The notes: generated from the letters alone by a model not told the origin. A stretch of 64,000 nt of DNA from Panulirus ornatus (GCF_036320965.1 NC_092242.1:64625520-64689519), one strand, 5' to 3'. Shown: positions 11,281 through 24,786, numbered from the stretch's first letter. Made by a program: numbers and translations.

Positions 11281-14265
11281 AGTTTTTGTGTGTATACGTG
11301 GAACAAAAATGTTTGTGACAACATATCTGGTGCGTATTACTGCAATGAAGTCGAAAAAGACACATGCATCCGCCGCTTTAACCAGAAAAGTATGATGAAA
11401 TCTTCGAGAGCTATGATGAACAGACAGACTAGTTCCCCACTTTACAACAAAGGAACCCGAGGATAGGTTTTTCAGCCCTGCCGGAGATCAATATAGGGCG
11501 GGAATTTCCTACTGATGGCGTCACTCCACTTGCTCAGAGGCGGGGGAATGGGAGAGAGGAACAAGGCCTGGCGTGTTGCTCCGAGCAATACCACGTGCTG
11601 AAAGACAGCTGGTATTGCAAGACGTGTAAAAGCCCATCTCATGCCACTCCCGGCACTACACCAACTCTTCCTCATACGTGGACACACGACACAACCGGGC
11701 CTTTAAACTCTGAATGACCAAGATGTGATGAAGACACCGAGAAGTAGCGAAATTTCAGTAAACACCATAGGGTAGGATAACGTTAGGTACTATTAAAGCA
11801 TCAACACAAGCTGCCTTTGATACCCCGCGAGAGCTACGAGCAACGGCCGTCTCTCCAACACAGCTGTTATATTAAGGAACCCCAACTGTACCTTAACGTT
11901 ATACAGGGGACCCAGGTGGAGGTAATGGATGTCTAAAATAAAACTTAAAATAATAATAATGACACATAAACTTATTATATATAAATGGACATATGAAAGA
12001 TTCACTGGGCTTCCAGAATCCTTCTTCTACTTCAGTTTCTGCATTGCACTTTCATGTAAAAATCACTCCAAATCAGAGTTCTGGTGAGTGGATGTCTCCG
12101 ACCCACTTGCACTCTTTTCATACCGTTCGTTCATGTTTAAAATATATCGAACTCCACAACTCATGAGGATATTCACTATAATGTATCGTACGGGTTTCAC
12201 ACTTAGAGTCGCCGATAACACTAAAGGCCACTCTTAAATCTTCCCGAGCCAGGTGTAGACAATATCACAAGGGACCGAACGAGAAACCTTACAACCGCCA
12301 CCCTTCCGCCACGGATTCTCCCGGCACACTAGCGCAGTGAGCAAGCGTTAGGAGAGTTGCCACCATCACCGGGAGCGCTGCTGCCTCCCTGTTGGTCGGT
12401 GGTAGGTTGTGGGGAGGGAGGAGACCCCTATGGGTGAGGGAGGGGAGGAGACCAGACCCAGTCCAGGGTTGGGTGGGGGTCGGGGATGGGGAGACTAACG
12501 TGGGGCAGGAGGGGAGAGGGCCCAACCCTCGGCTAGCCAACACTGCAACCAGGCCGGGTCCAAAGACTAGGCTTGACTAGCATGCCAAGCTGTTATTACG
12601 TCACAGTACGCATACCTAAACGATTTGTATAGGAACTTTCCTCTTATTAAGAAGAATACGCACGTGAAATCGCGTGTTTAAGGAGAGGCAAAACAAAAAA
12701 AAATGACATACTTTAATTAACAGGAAACGTTCCAAGCTAAATCCTAATACCGGTTTAACAGGATTTTATTTTGGCGACAGCCACATATGTTTATCCAGCA
12801 TCACGACATTGATAATAAAACAAGTTACTATCGTAGGAATCGTTCGTGTTGGACGCCGTATCAAGTATTATGACGAAACATCACGGTCAGGAAAAGGAAC
12901 AATAAAAAATAATTGAACTTCACAGAGAGTAGTTATCAGAGAGTAAACAAGAGCTCTGGGTAGCTAGTATAGTAGGTGCCTCTGATCAATATCCTCAGAC
13001 GCGAAGCCATACCAACAAACACTACTACCTACATCCACTGGCGGGAGCGACCGGAGTAGTGGTCCACTGGGAACACGTTGATGCGTTTCCTTTTTCCCAG
13101 GCGAACTTCAATCTGCGGTTTCTCTCCATCTCGGGACGGGTCGCGCCGCTTGCGACATTTCTAAGGTGAAGCCATAGCAAGGAGCATACGCTAACCGAAC
13201 AAATATTTACCGTGTAGTACACCCAATTTTACAACATGCATGCAGGACTGTAACTGAAGGACACGCACTCACCGAATGTGAGCATTCATTTCAAAACCTC
13301 GGATCAACTCAGTACTTCATGACCACTTTGGGCCAGCCCACCTCACGAGCCAACAACCAGCTGTTTTTAAAAAAAAAAAATACGCTGATGCAATTCTCGT
13401 GCTGTTTTGCCTCATTTTATTCTTTTCTGATACAACGGCATCGACGTTTTCCTATGAACACATCACAGCGTCAAAGTTATCGTATGAACACCTGCGAGGA
13501 AACATATGAACCAAAAACAAAAACAAAAAATAAAGAGGGGAGAGGGAGCTTTGCCCAGTCCATCAAAGCTTGGCCGAGATCCTCTCTGTTAACACTCAAT
13601 GCGTTCTCATGCTCAGCTTGGAAAATCAAAAACCAGAAATCTCCAAGTACAACAGCCATCATCCCTTTTTCACTTTTCAATGTGCTGCCTGTGGTTCAGG
13701 TGTGGGTTGGCTGACAAACCAGCAGCCAGCCCTTCAAAAGCGAACATCCTCCCGGCCAATAGAGTACTTTACACACCTTCCCGTCTCATCACAACTACAG
13801 TTCCAGGATATTTAATTTGAACCTCACCAGAACGACGCCATGATACGACCAAGGGAGAGGATGGGGAGGGGGGGGGGGTCGTATCATTATCATCAAGGGT
13901 CGTAGCGTCTTGCCGAAGAGGATACTGGGGAGGACAATCACTTATATAGTCTACTGAAGAGATGGAGGGGAGAATAAAAAAAAAAAAAAAAGGCTTCTCG
14001 GCTCATATCACAAAGAAAATCGTTGCCTGAAACCAGTTAGATAACGTACAGCATCGAGATGAGGAGGAAGCACGTCACGATTATTCCTATCACGAGGACC
14101 TGAACGTATCAGGGGCTAACACCCACCCTCCCTCCAACTAGACAGGGTGCGGGTCGGGGGAGATGCAGTGGAGGACCATAATACACACATCAAGATCATG
14201 ACACAGCGGTAACGATATCATCAGCGTGGAAGCCAAAAAAGCGCGAGGTAGCAACCGGCAGGCGA
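11279..14265. other. Non-coding, nothing recognised
   Basis: Contains a G-rich patch (about 12380-12530) and homopolymer runs (A at about 13368 and 13976, G at about 13868). No open frame here has coding features or paired splice sites that I could find. Confidence 0.5.
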
Positions 14266-14321
<56 letters not shown>

Positions 14322-14324
14322 ACA
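14266..14324. repeat. (AC)n microsatellite
   Basis: About 29 AC units. Confidence 0.97.
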
Positions 14325-14934
14325 TTAAGAGAAAAAAATCCGTTCGCTTCACAACGGCTAAACTTTCAACGCATCACTTTCAATTTCAAATTTGATGTAA
14401 TAATAAATCTTAAACGCAAAACATTTATTTTTTAAAGAATCTTTCCATAACTTTATACAAAAATACCTCAAATCAGTACAACAGCCGGTTTTGTTTTGTA
14501 TTATTAAAGGAATTACAACACAGCATATCATAATCACGGAGAGAAAACGCCACGAAACTGCTAACACGTAACTCTTAAATAACTGTGCAAATCAAATAAA
14601 AACACAATCGTGAGGCAATCACATCAAATCAGTTTTGTAATTCCGTAATAAATCTTAGTACAAAGAGATAAAATCAGAATAATTACAGATTAGTCAGATT
14701 AACTACAGATTACAAAAACTAATTGGGAATTAAGGGTTATTTTCCATTTCAGTTTAAGAAAATTATATCAGGAATTGGATAAGAATAATATATAACTCTA
14801 GTACAAAGAAATACTAATCCTTTTCAGGTCAAAACATACTATAATCGTCACATAAAAAGATCAAGCTCTCATAAGGAAAAAATAATTCTAATCAGAGAAA
14901 ATTATAATTATACATATAATATTATATATCTATA

Positions 14935-14935
<1 letters not shown>
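14325..14935. other. Non-coding, AT-rich
   Basis: AT-rich sequence with short recurring AATCAGA/ATTACAGATTA words at about 14670-14720. Nothing else is seen. Confidence 0.5.

Positions 14936-14988
<53 letters not shown>
14936..14988. repeat. (TA)n microsatellite
   Basis: About 25 TA units with TATC interruptions at the left edge. Confidence 0.95.
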
Positions 14989-14991
<3 letters not shown>

Positions 14992-15500
14992 CCCCCCTTT
15001 CACATTTTCCCTGAAACAGCCTTTTTTTCGAGAGTTTTGCGTTGCTCCAGATATAAGTGTGTTCTGTTCGTTTGGCACAAAGCAAAGATGTATGTTTAGT
15101 TCCTGACGTGTTCAGTAGCTCTTCCATAGCGACTCATGTCGTCGAGTTCAGAGGGTTGAAGTCCTCGTAATCAAAGGATTGACTCATCATACTTAAGGGG
15201 TTAAGTTGAGGGGCAACGTTATGATAAGGCTGGGGCTATGAAGGTGTGCCCCTGATATAAGGAGAATGACCGGGCATAAACTGTCGCGCGCCCCCAAGTC
15301 ACGTTCCTGTCGGTGTGACATATACGAGCTGTGGTGTGGCCGGCACCAGGACCCCGCCGTCAAGAGTAGATGGTATGGATGGTGCACTCGATAGCTTGGA
15401 CGGTGAGGCTGGTGCATCGAAGCGTTCAGCCACATTCCGACTGTTAGACTTAAAGCAGAAAAATAAAATCAAAAGCTTTGTATTATCGGTCGATTCTCAA

Positions 15501-15501
<1 letters not shown>

Positions 15502-15556
<55 letters not shown>
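15502..15556. repeat. (TA)n microsatellite
   Basis: About 27 TA units. The 112-residue open frame spanning it is an artefact. Confidence 0.97.
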
Positions 15557-15563
<7 letters not shown>

Positions 15564-16135
15564 CCATCTTCCGACGATCTCTTAAACACCTTACAACTCG
15601 GCACCTCCAAAATAAAAATTAAAAATACGCAGGAACGAGACGTCAGAGAATAGTTTTACACCGAACACTAGGACTGCTGGTATGTAGGCCCTTTCAGCTA
15701 CAGTTATACAAACAGGAACATTCTCAGCAACCTTAGTTATCTTTCCCAGCTTAAACGTATGTCAGTCGTAAGAAAAGTTACGACACGAACTCTTCCGCCA
15801 TCCCAATGCGGCGGCGATAAGTTTCTAAATATTATCACCCCATGCCAATCATGATCCAACGATCCCTATGTTTTAAAACGTAATGCACGCGGCGTCCTGT
15901 CTGGGTATATAACCATCGCATTAACGCATACACCACATCTGAGGTCAGCCATTGCCAAGGGCAATGGCTATCCCGTATTTACAAAACATACTCTGTTGTT
16001 TTGCTCGTGACAACGTCCATCTATATTTGGGAGTTTATTTCTATAAATTTTCATTTTAGGGGTTTACATCTTGGCTCACGCGCGCCAAACTGACTGTTTG
16101 CCACACACTGGTTCTAACAATTTAATATTACCTTA
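15557..16135. other. Non-coding, nothing recognised
   Basis: Unique-looking sequence without a supported feature. Confidence 0.5.
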
Positions 16136-16250
16136 ACCTCCTCACTTCATATATATATATTTTTTTCCCCTGAGTCACTTCACTGAGACAGACTTCCCCT
16201 CCTCACTTCATATATATATTTTTCCCCTGAGTCACTTCACTGAGACTTTC
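16136..16250. repeat. Tandem duplication, ~60 bp unit
   Basis: Two adjacent copies of a segment beginning CCTCACTTCATATATATA and containing CCCCTGAGTCACTTCACTG. The copies differ mainly in T-run length. Confidence 0.9.
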
Positions 16251-16698
16251 CCTAAACATACTTTCCCCCTCACCTCATTTCAACTTTCTACTCGCATCTG
16301 ACTTTTTACTAACGTCATTAACTTCATGGCAAGAGAGTTGCACACGCAGGAGGTGTTCGCCTTGTGGAAATACAGAGCCGCTCTTCTTCCCGCATCCCAC
16401 GAATGGAAACGTAGCGAACTGTACACGAACGAGAATAGTGATGATGACAGCCAAGGTTTTAAAATCGTAGGGATGATCATTCAAATCCTATGATATTTCC
16501 TATAATGTAATAATCACCGTCGGAGTAAAGTAACATCAATACGAAAAAGACCAAAAAATGTACGAACTAGCCAATTTTGTAACTTTTACAAAACAAGAAA
16601 ATAACTCAATCATGACTTTTTACATAAAGACAAGGACAAATATTTGAGTTATTCCTTTAAGATATGTGGATGACTCTACAAACTTCTTAGTGGAAGAT

Positions 16699-16701
<3 letters not shown>

Positions 16702-16764
<63 letters not shown>
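16702..16764. repeat. (TA)n microsatellite
   Basis: About 31 TA units. Confidence 0.97.
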
Positions 16765-16767
<3 letters not shown>

Positions 16768-17057
16768 TTACCCAAAAGAGAAGAGCCTTGCCTTGAACAG
16801 TGTCAATGACAATGGTTAAGTCTTACCTAGAAAAAAAATTAATTATCCTTAAGAAGTCAATAAAAAAAAAATGAAAGTACCTAACCTATCTACGACAAGA
16901 TTTTGCCAAAAGGCAGAGCTAGTGAGTAGCGCTCACCGCGGGAGAGTCTAAACTTGTGAGCAAAAAGTCCTGCGAGTTACATGTTTTCTTCAAGTTAGTA
17001 TGTAAGGGGGAGGGTGAGCGTCGTGGACGGAATGCTAGAGACCCAGGTGTATGTTCG

Positions 17058-17059
<2 letters not shown>

Positions 17060-17132
<73 letters not shown>
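17060..17132. repeat. (GA)n microsatellite
   Basis: About 36 GA units. Arg-Glu and Leu-Ser open frames across it are artefacts. Confidence 0.97.
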
Positions 17133-17133
<1 letters not shown>

Positions 17134-17276
17134 AACCTAGGGCAAGGAGGGAGCTTTGACGTCAACTGTAGTGCTGGCACACGAATGGCCGCAGTCACTA
17201 ACCCTCCCGATACTTAAATGTGGTTTGTACCTCCCAGGGATGTAGGTGGATGCCTTGCCTGCCACCTAATACCATG

Positions 17277-17278
<2 letters not shown>

Positions 17279-17337
<59 letters not shown>
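17279..17337. repeat. (GA)n microsatellite
   Basis: About 29 GA units, 147 bp after the previous GA tract. This is another paired microsatellite. Confidence 0.97.
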
Positions 17338-17341
<4 letters not shown>

Positions 17342-17554
17342 CCACCGCCAACAGAGTCCCCATGGTCATGTGAGACGTCCTGTGGAGGTGGGAGATAGGC
17401 GTTTCACTTTCACCATCATGAGGGTCAACTCTCGTCTACCACACGAGCCAATCACAAACGCAGGCCACGCCACAACACCACGCACACGGTACAGTAGTTT
17501 TGCAAGACTGGCGTATATTCTACCCTTAGCAAATCAACTAACTCCCTGACCACG

Positions 17555-17765
17555 ACGACACAACCTTTGAAGCACGACGGTACGACCATGAGCATGAACG
17601 TACGACCCCTGAGCACAACGGTACGACATGCGTGAACGTACGACCACTGAACACGACGGTTATGATAGGCGTGAATGTACGACCCTTGATCACGGAGGTA
17701 CAAGCACGAATGCAAGACCCTTTGAGCACGACGGTATGACAATTAACCACGACAAGACCCATGAG
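17555..17765. repeat. Minisatellite family A, forward array
   Basis: About nine diverged 20-25 bp copies of a motif like GACCCTGAGCACGACGGTAC. The same motif occurs at 25.2-25.5 kb in both orientations, and at 27.47-27.59 kb reversed. Confidence 0.8.
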
Positions 17766-18007
17766 TAACCTAACCTGACCCTTTGAGGGTTGGGTCATAT
17801 CCATGCCACAATATGCTGTTATATCCCCTACGATAATGTTAACGTCTTAGAGCATACAACGAACATATCCTTATACCGCCTGATATGCTGTTATACTCCC
17901 ATAACAACACATGCACATCTCTAGCATAGAAAAGATATATCTATAACCCATAAATATCAGACTCATTGCTCCACTAGCACGCCTTTCAGGCCTGAACGTT
18001 ATAAAAG

Positions 18008-18140
18008 CTGAAAGGCGTGCGTTGGATAGGATGAACCGTTCAATGTGGTATAAAGGGGGCGACGTGCTATCAACAGGCTGAACCAAGGCTTATGTAGCAC
18101 TCAAGGTAAACCATGGAATCGTCTGTGGGGCTTGGATGTC
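18008..18140 (+). mobile_element. LINE 3'-tail remnant
   Basis: The signature GACGTGCTATCAACAGGCTG, then GGTAAACCATGGAATCG and TGTGGGGCTTGGATGTCG, matches the tail that follows the LINE reading frame at 38,490-38,600. No coding capacity is left. Confidence 0.7.
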
Positions 18141-19196
18141 GATTCGATATCCAAACTTCAACTCAATGCCGTACGTTCACCCCACAACTTCAACACAACC
18201 TGCAATTAATGTCATCCGGTAGATAGAAGCATGTTTTTGGGGGGGCCTTCTCCATATCAATGGAACAGAATAAAAAAAAAAGGATAGATGTGCGTTTCTG
18301 TCTGGTCCTTTTCAGTGTCTTGAGATAACAATACACATTACGACTTGCCCTATCGAAGAAATGCCTACGTAGCGCTGATACCACTGGAACTGTATCATAC
18401 AAGGTGCAGATGATGCACTTTACCCAGTCACCCCACTGTGACAGCCGACCGACTACACCTCGACCTTTAATCCCGGCCGAGCAGCACCCTCTCCTGTGTA
18501 TCCATGACTGTTCTTGCTTATGGCTTCATTTTCTTCAGGAACATTTAACCCACGAGAGGCATCTTTCAACCTCTCCACGACTCATAATCGTTCGATTCTT
18601 TTTTCTTTTTTTTTTTTTGAGATCACGTCGAACATGACAATGTAACACAACAGACAGCTTCCTGTGTGTGTGAATATACGCGCGCAGGTATTGTTTCTTG
18701 AACGTGAGAGCTGAGAGATCGCGCACGCGTGCATGCGAGCTTGACGCTCTGATTAACAACGTCGGAGGCGTGTCACGGCCTCGGCCAGCTGGTGCGGGCT
18801 TCCACCATCATCTTCCTCCGTCACGTCATACACCATGTGGGCGGGAAGTGGCCACGTGACCCATCACACCACCAATGACGTAAGCAACAACTGCCGGCCA
18901 CTGCCACATGAACACTTTCGAACCACCTTAGTTCAGGCCATTGGAATGCGTTGTGACTTCCCCCTGCACTTTAAACTAACCCACAATCGACAGAAAACTC
19001 AGTTATGTGTATTTTGACAAAACACAAAACTACAATAATGGAAATTATACACAAGTGTTACAACTACTACAACCTAGGGCTGTGATTGGCTACCGCTCTG
19101 CGCCTTCCTGATCTCTTATTGGCAGAGCCAGGGGAGGGGCCATTCCTGCCTGAGGCACGATGATCACGGTGAATGAGTGAGGGGAACTTCCCAAAG
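18141..19196. other. Non-coding, nothing recognised
   Basis: Sequence between a LINE remnant and the 41-bp array. No gene is supported. Confidence 0.5.
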
Positions 19197-22100
19197 GGGA
19201 GGGGAGGGAGCGAGGAGGGGACAAGCCATCACTACACATCTGGCTGGGGAGGGAGGAGGGGACAAGCCATCACTACACATCTGGCTGGGGAGGGAGGAGG
19301 GGACAAGCCATCACTACACATCTGGCTGGGGAGGGAGGAGGGGACAAGCCATCACTACACATCTGGCTGGGGAGGGAGGAGGGGACAAGCCATCACTACA
19401 CATCTGGCTAGGGGAGGGAGGGAGGGAGGAGGGGGACAAGCCATCACTACACATCTGGCTGGGGAGGGAGGAGGGGACAAGCCATCACTACACATCTGGC
19501 TGGGGAGGGAGGAGGGGACAAGCCATCACTACACATCTGGCTGGGGAGGGAGGAGGGGACAAGCCATCACTACACATCTGGCTGGGGAGGGAGGAGGGGA
19601 CAAGCCATCACTACACATCTGGCTGGGGAGGGAGGAGGGGACAAGCCATCACTACACATCTGGCTGGGGAGGGAGGAGGGGACAAGCCATCACTACACAT
19701 CTGGCTGGGGAGGGAGGAGGGGACAAGCCATCACTACACATCTGGCTGGGGAGGGAGGAGGGGACAAGCCATCACTACACATCTGGCTGGGGAGGGAGGA
19801 GGGGACAAGCCATCACTACACATCTGGCTGGGGAGGGAGGAGGGGACAAGCCATCACTACACATCTGGCTGGGGAGGGAGGAGGGGACAAGCCATCACTA
19901 CACATCTGGCTGGGGAGGGAGGAGGGGACAAGCCATCACTACACATCTGGCTGGGGAGGGAGGAGGGGACAAGCCATCACTACACATCTGGCTGGGGAGG
20001 GAGGAGGGGACAAGCCATCACTACACATCTGGCTGGGGAGGGAGGAGGGGACAAGCCATCACTACACATCTGGCTGGGGAGGGAGGAGGGGACAAGCCAT
20101 CACTACACATCTGGCTGGGGAGGGAGGAGGGGACAAGCCATCACTACACATCTGGCTGGGGAGGGAGGAGGGGACAAGCCATCACTACACATCTGGCTGG
20201 GGAGGGAGGAGGGGACAAGCCATCACTACACATCTGGCTGGGGAGGGAGGAGGGGACAAGCCATCACTACACATCTGGCTGGGGAGGGAGGAGGGGACAA
20301 GCCATCACTACACATCTGGCTGGGGAGGGAGGAGGGGACAAGCCATCACTACACATCTGGCTGGGGAGGGAGGAGGGGACAAGCCATCACTACACATCTG
20401 GCTGGGGAGGGAGGAGGGGACAAGCCATCACTACACATCTGGCTGGGGAGGGAGGAGGGGACAAGCCATCACTACACATCTGGCTGGGGAGGGAGGAGGG
20501 GACAAGCCATCACTACACATCTGGCTGGGGAGGGAGGAGGGGACAAGCCATCACTACACATCTGGCTGGGGAGGGAGGAGGGGACAAGCCATCACTACAC
20601 ATCTGGCTGGGGAGGGAGGAGGGGACAAGCCATCACTACACATCTGGCTGGGGAGGGAGGAGGGGGACAAGCCATCACTACACATCTGGCTGGGGAGGGA
20701 GGAGGGGACAAGCCATCACTACACATCTGGCTGGGGAAGGAAGGGAGGGGGACAAGCCATCACTACACATCTGGCTGGGGAGGGAGGAGGGGACAAGCCA
20801 TCACTACACATCTGGCTGGGGAGGGAGGAGGGGACAAGCCATCACTACACATCTGGCTGGGGAGGGAGGAGGGGACAAGCCATCACTACACATCTGGCTG
20901 GGGAAGGAAGGGAGGGGGACAAGCCATCACTACACATCTGGCTGGGGAGGGAGGAGGGGACAAGCCATCACTACACATCTGGCTGGGGAGGGAGGAGGGG
21001 ACAAGCCATCACTACACATCTGGCTGGGGAGGGAGGAGGGGACAAGCCATCACTACACATCTGGCTGGGGAGGGAGGAGGGGACAAGCCATCACTACACA
21101 TCTGGCTGGGGAGGGAGGAGGGGACAAGCCATCACTACACATCTGGCTGGGGAGGGAGGAGGGGACAAGCCATCACTACACATCTGGCTGGGGAAGGAAG
21201 GGAGGGGGACAAGCCATCACTACACATCTGGCTGGGGAGGGAGGAGGGGACAAGCCATCACTACACATCTGGCTGGGGAAGGAAGGGAGGGGGACAAGCC
21301 ATCACTACACATCTGGCTGGGGAGGGAGGAGGGGACAAGCCACCACTACACATCTGGCTGGGGAAGGAAGGGAGGGGGACAAGCCATCACTACACATCTG
21401 GCTGGGGAGGGAGGAGGGGACAAGCCATCACTACACATCTGGCTGGGGAGGGAGGAGGGGACAAGCCATCACTACACATCTGGCTGGGGAGGGAGGAGGG
21501 GACAAGCCATCACTACACATCTGGCTGGGGAGGGAGGAGGGGACAAGCCATCACTACACATCTGGCTGGGGAGGGAGGAGGGGACAAGCCATCACTACAC
21601 ATCTGGCTGGGGAGGGAGGAGGGGACAAGCCATCACTACACATCTGGCTGGGGAGGGAGGAGGGGACAAGCCATCACTACACATCTGGCTGGGGAGGGAG
21701 GAGGGGACAAGCCATCACTACACATCTGGCTGGGGAGGGAGGAGGGGACAAGCCATCACTACACATCTGGCTGGGGAGGGAGGAGGGGGACAAGCCATCA
21801 CTACACATCTGGCTGGGGAGGGAGGAGGGGACAAGCCATCACTACACATCTGGCTGGGGAGGGAGGAGGGGGACAAGCCATCACTACACATCTGGCTGGG
21901 GAGGGAGGAGGGGACAAGCCATCACTACACATCTGGCTGGGGAGGGAGGAGGGGACAAGCCATCACTACACATCTGGCTGGGGAGGGAGGAGGGGACAAG
22001 CCATCACTACACATCTGGCTGGGGAGGGAGGAGGGGACAAGCCATCACTACACATCTGGCTGGGGAGGGAGGAGGGGACAAGCCATCACTACACATCTGG

Positions 22101-23311
22101 CTGGGGAGGGAGGAGGGGGACAAGCCATCACTACACATCTGGCTGGGGAGGGGAGGGAGGGAGGGAGGAGGGGACAAGCCATCACTACACATCTGGCTGG
22201 GGAAGGAAGGGAGGGGGACAAGCCATCACTACACATCTGGCTGGGGAGGGAGGAGGGGACAAGCCATCACTACACATCTGGCTGGGGAGGGAGGAGGGGA
22301 CAAGCCATCACTACACATCTGGCTGGGGAGGGAGGAGGGGACAAGCCATCACTACACATCTGGCTGGGGAGGGAGGAGGGGACAAGCCATCACTACACAT
22401 CTGGCTGGGGAGGGAGGAGGGGGACAAGCCATCACTACACATCTGGCTGGGGAGGGAGGAGGGGACAAGCCATCACTACACATCTGGCTGGGGAGGGAGG
22501 AGGGGACAAGCCATCACTACACATCTGGCTGGGGAGGGAGGAGGGGACAAGCCATCACTACACATCTGGCTGGGGAGGGAGGAGGGGACAAGCCATCACT
22601 ACACATCTGGCTGGGGAGGGAGGAGGGGACAAGCCATCACTACACATCTGGCTGGGGAGGGAGGAGGGGACAAGCCATCACTACACATCTGGCTGGGGAG
22701 GGAGGAGGGGACAAGCCATCACTACACATCTGGCTGGGGAGGGAGGAGGGGACAAGCCATCACTACACATCTGGCTGGGGAGGGAGGAGGGGACAAGCCA
22801 TCACTACACATCTGGCTGGGGAGGGAGGAGGGGACAAGCCATCACTACACATCTGGCTGGGGAGGGAGGAGGGGACAAGCCATCACTACACATCTGGCTG
22901 GGGAGGGAGGAGGGGACAAGCCATCACTACACATCTGGCTGGGGAGGGAGGAGGGGACAAGCCATCACTACACATCTGGCTGGGGAGGGAGGAGGGGACA
23001 AGCCATCACTACACATCTGGCTGGGGAGGGAGGAGGGGACAAGCCATCACTACACATCTGGCTGGGGAGGGAGGAGGGGACAAGCCATCACTACACATCT
23101 GGCTGGGGAGGGAGGAGGGGACAAGCCATCACTACACATCTGGCTGGGGAGGGAGGAGGGGACAAGCCATCACTACACATCTGGCTGGGGAGGGAGGAGG
23201 GGACAAGCCATCACTACACATCTGGCTGGGGAGGGAGGAGGGGACAAGCCATCACTACACATCTGGCTGGGGAGGGAGGAGGGGACAAGCCATCACTACA
23301 CATCTGGCTGG

Positions 23312-23376
23312 GGAGGGGAGGGAGGGAGGGAGGGAGGGAGGGAGGGAGGGAGGGAGGGAGGGAGGGAGGGAGGGAG
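23312..23376 (+). repeat. (GGGA)n expansion within the array
   Basis: About 16 tandem GGGA units replace the usual short purine run of one 41-bp copy. The strand is G-rich, with potential for G-quadruplex or triplex structure. Confidence 0.9.
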
Positions 23377-23535
23377 GAGGGGGACAAGCCATCACTACAC
23401 ATCTGGCTGGGGAGGGAGGAGGGGACAAGCCATCACTACACATCTGGCTGGGGAGGGAGGAGGGGGACAAGCCATCACTACACATCTGGCTGGGGAGGGA
23501 GGAGGGGACAAGCCATCACTACACATCTGGCTGGG

Positions 23536-23616
23536 GAGGGGAGGGAGGGAGGGAGGGAGGGAGGGAGGGAGGGAGGGAGGGAGGGAGGGAGGGAGGGAGG
23601 GAGGGAGGGAGGGAGG
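23536..23616 (+). repeat. Second (GGGA)n expansion within the array
   Basis: About 20 tandem GGGA units, five 41/42-bp copies after the first expansion. Shorter expansions occur at about 19,409, 22,148 and 23,943. Confidence 0.9.
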
Positions 23617-24266
23617 AGGGGGACAAGCCATCACTACACATCTGGCTGGGGAGGGAGGAGGGGACAAGCCATCACTACACATCTGGCTGGGGAGGGAGGA
23701 GGGGACAAGCCATCACTACACATCTGGCTGGGGGAGGAAGGGAGGGGGACAAGCCATCACTACACATCTGGCTGGGGAGGGAGGAGGGGGACAAGCCATC
23801 ACTACACATCTGGCTGGGGAGGGAGGAGGGGGACAAGCCACCACTACACATCTGGCTGGGGAGGGAGGAGGGGGACAAGCCACCACTACACATCTGGCTG
23901 GGGAGGGAGGAGGGGGACAAGCCATCACTACACATCTGGCTAGGGGAGGGAGGGAGGGAGGGAGGGAGGAGGGGGACAAGCCATCACTACACATCTGGCT
24001 GGGGAGGAAGGAGGGGGACAAGCCATCACTACACATCTGGCTGGGGAGGGAGGAGGGGACAAGCCACCACTACACATCTGGCTGGGGAGGGAGGAGGGGG
24101 ACAAGCCACACTACACATCTGGCTGGGGAGGAGGGAGGGGGACAAGCCATCACTACACATCTGGCTGGGGAGGGAGGAGGGGGACAAGCCATCACTACAC
24201 ATCTGGCTGGGGAAGGAAGGGAGGGGGAGAGGGAGGGGATCAAGTCATCACTACACATCTGACTGA

Positions 24267-24691
24267 GCGTTAATGGGATGGTCTAATGGAGGCCTCAGCC
24301 GCCCGTGCCACCTCAGCCAACATATAATAAAAAACATCCCAAGAAAAATACAGAATAGAAACTACACTCGAGGACGGTCGCGCCTTCATGGGTTTACATG
24401 AACATCCAAGGTCGTATATGACACAAGGCAAACACGGCTGTTTACAATCCCATCAACAACACTACGGAAAGGAAGTCTGTCTACTTCCGCACGGACATGT
24501 CATGGCAGCACTGAGGGCGTGGACGGCTTCACAATAATCTGAGCCACCTGAGGGAGATGGTTTATCCTCGTTCGACTGGTGGTTATGACTAGCTCGACGT
24601 TGACGGCTTGCATGACCCTGGCGGCTGAGACGCCCAAACAACCAAACCCATCTGCAGAATCTCAATGAATCACTCACACTCCACCTTACTC

Positions 24692-24692
<1 letters not shown>
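24267..24692. other. Non-coding flank of the array
   Basis: Unique-looking sequence. No gene is supported. Confidence 0.5.

Positions 24693-24779
<87 letters not shown>
24693..24779. repeat. Compound (CT)n(AC)n microsatellite
   Basis: About 29 CT units run directly into about 15 AC units. Confidence 0.97.

Positions 24780-24786
<7 letters not shown>

Larger units (their letters stand above)
19197..24266. repeat. Large 41-bp G-rich minisatellite array
   Basis: About 120 tandem copies of a 41-bp unit. Each has an invariant part, CAAGCCATCACTACACAT followed by CTGGCT, and a purine run GGGGAGGGAGGAGGGG. Roughly 19,450-20,650 is almost perfectly homogeneous. Further right, 42-bp copies (one extra G) and 44-bp copies (GGGGAAGGAAGGGAGGGGG) are interspersed, and the last kilobase is the most variable. 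The unit contains no stop codon in any plus-strand frame. Because 41 is not a multiple of three, a frame cycles through all three phases and repeats every 123 bp (41 residues). That explains the 1697- and 1588-residue open frames here. They overlap each other in different frames and end when the array ends, so I do not call them genes. Confidence 0.97.

Noticed and set aside
19173..24266. Open frames of 1697 and 1588 residues as a giant repetitive protein gene
   Set aside because: Two plus frames are open at once because the 41-bp unit has no stop in any phase. There is no non-repetitive coding sequence and the frames end with the array.
19197..24266. CRISPR-like repeat-spacer array
   Set aside because: Units are contiguous without unique spacers, and the window is clearly eukaryotic.
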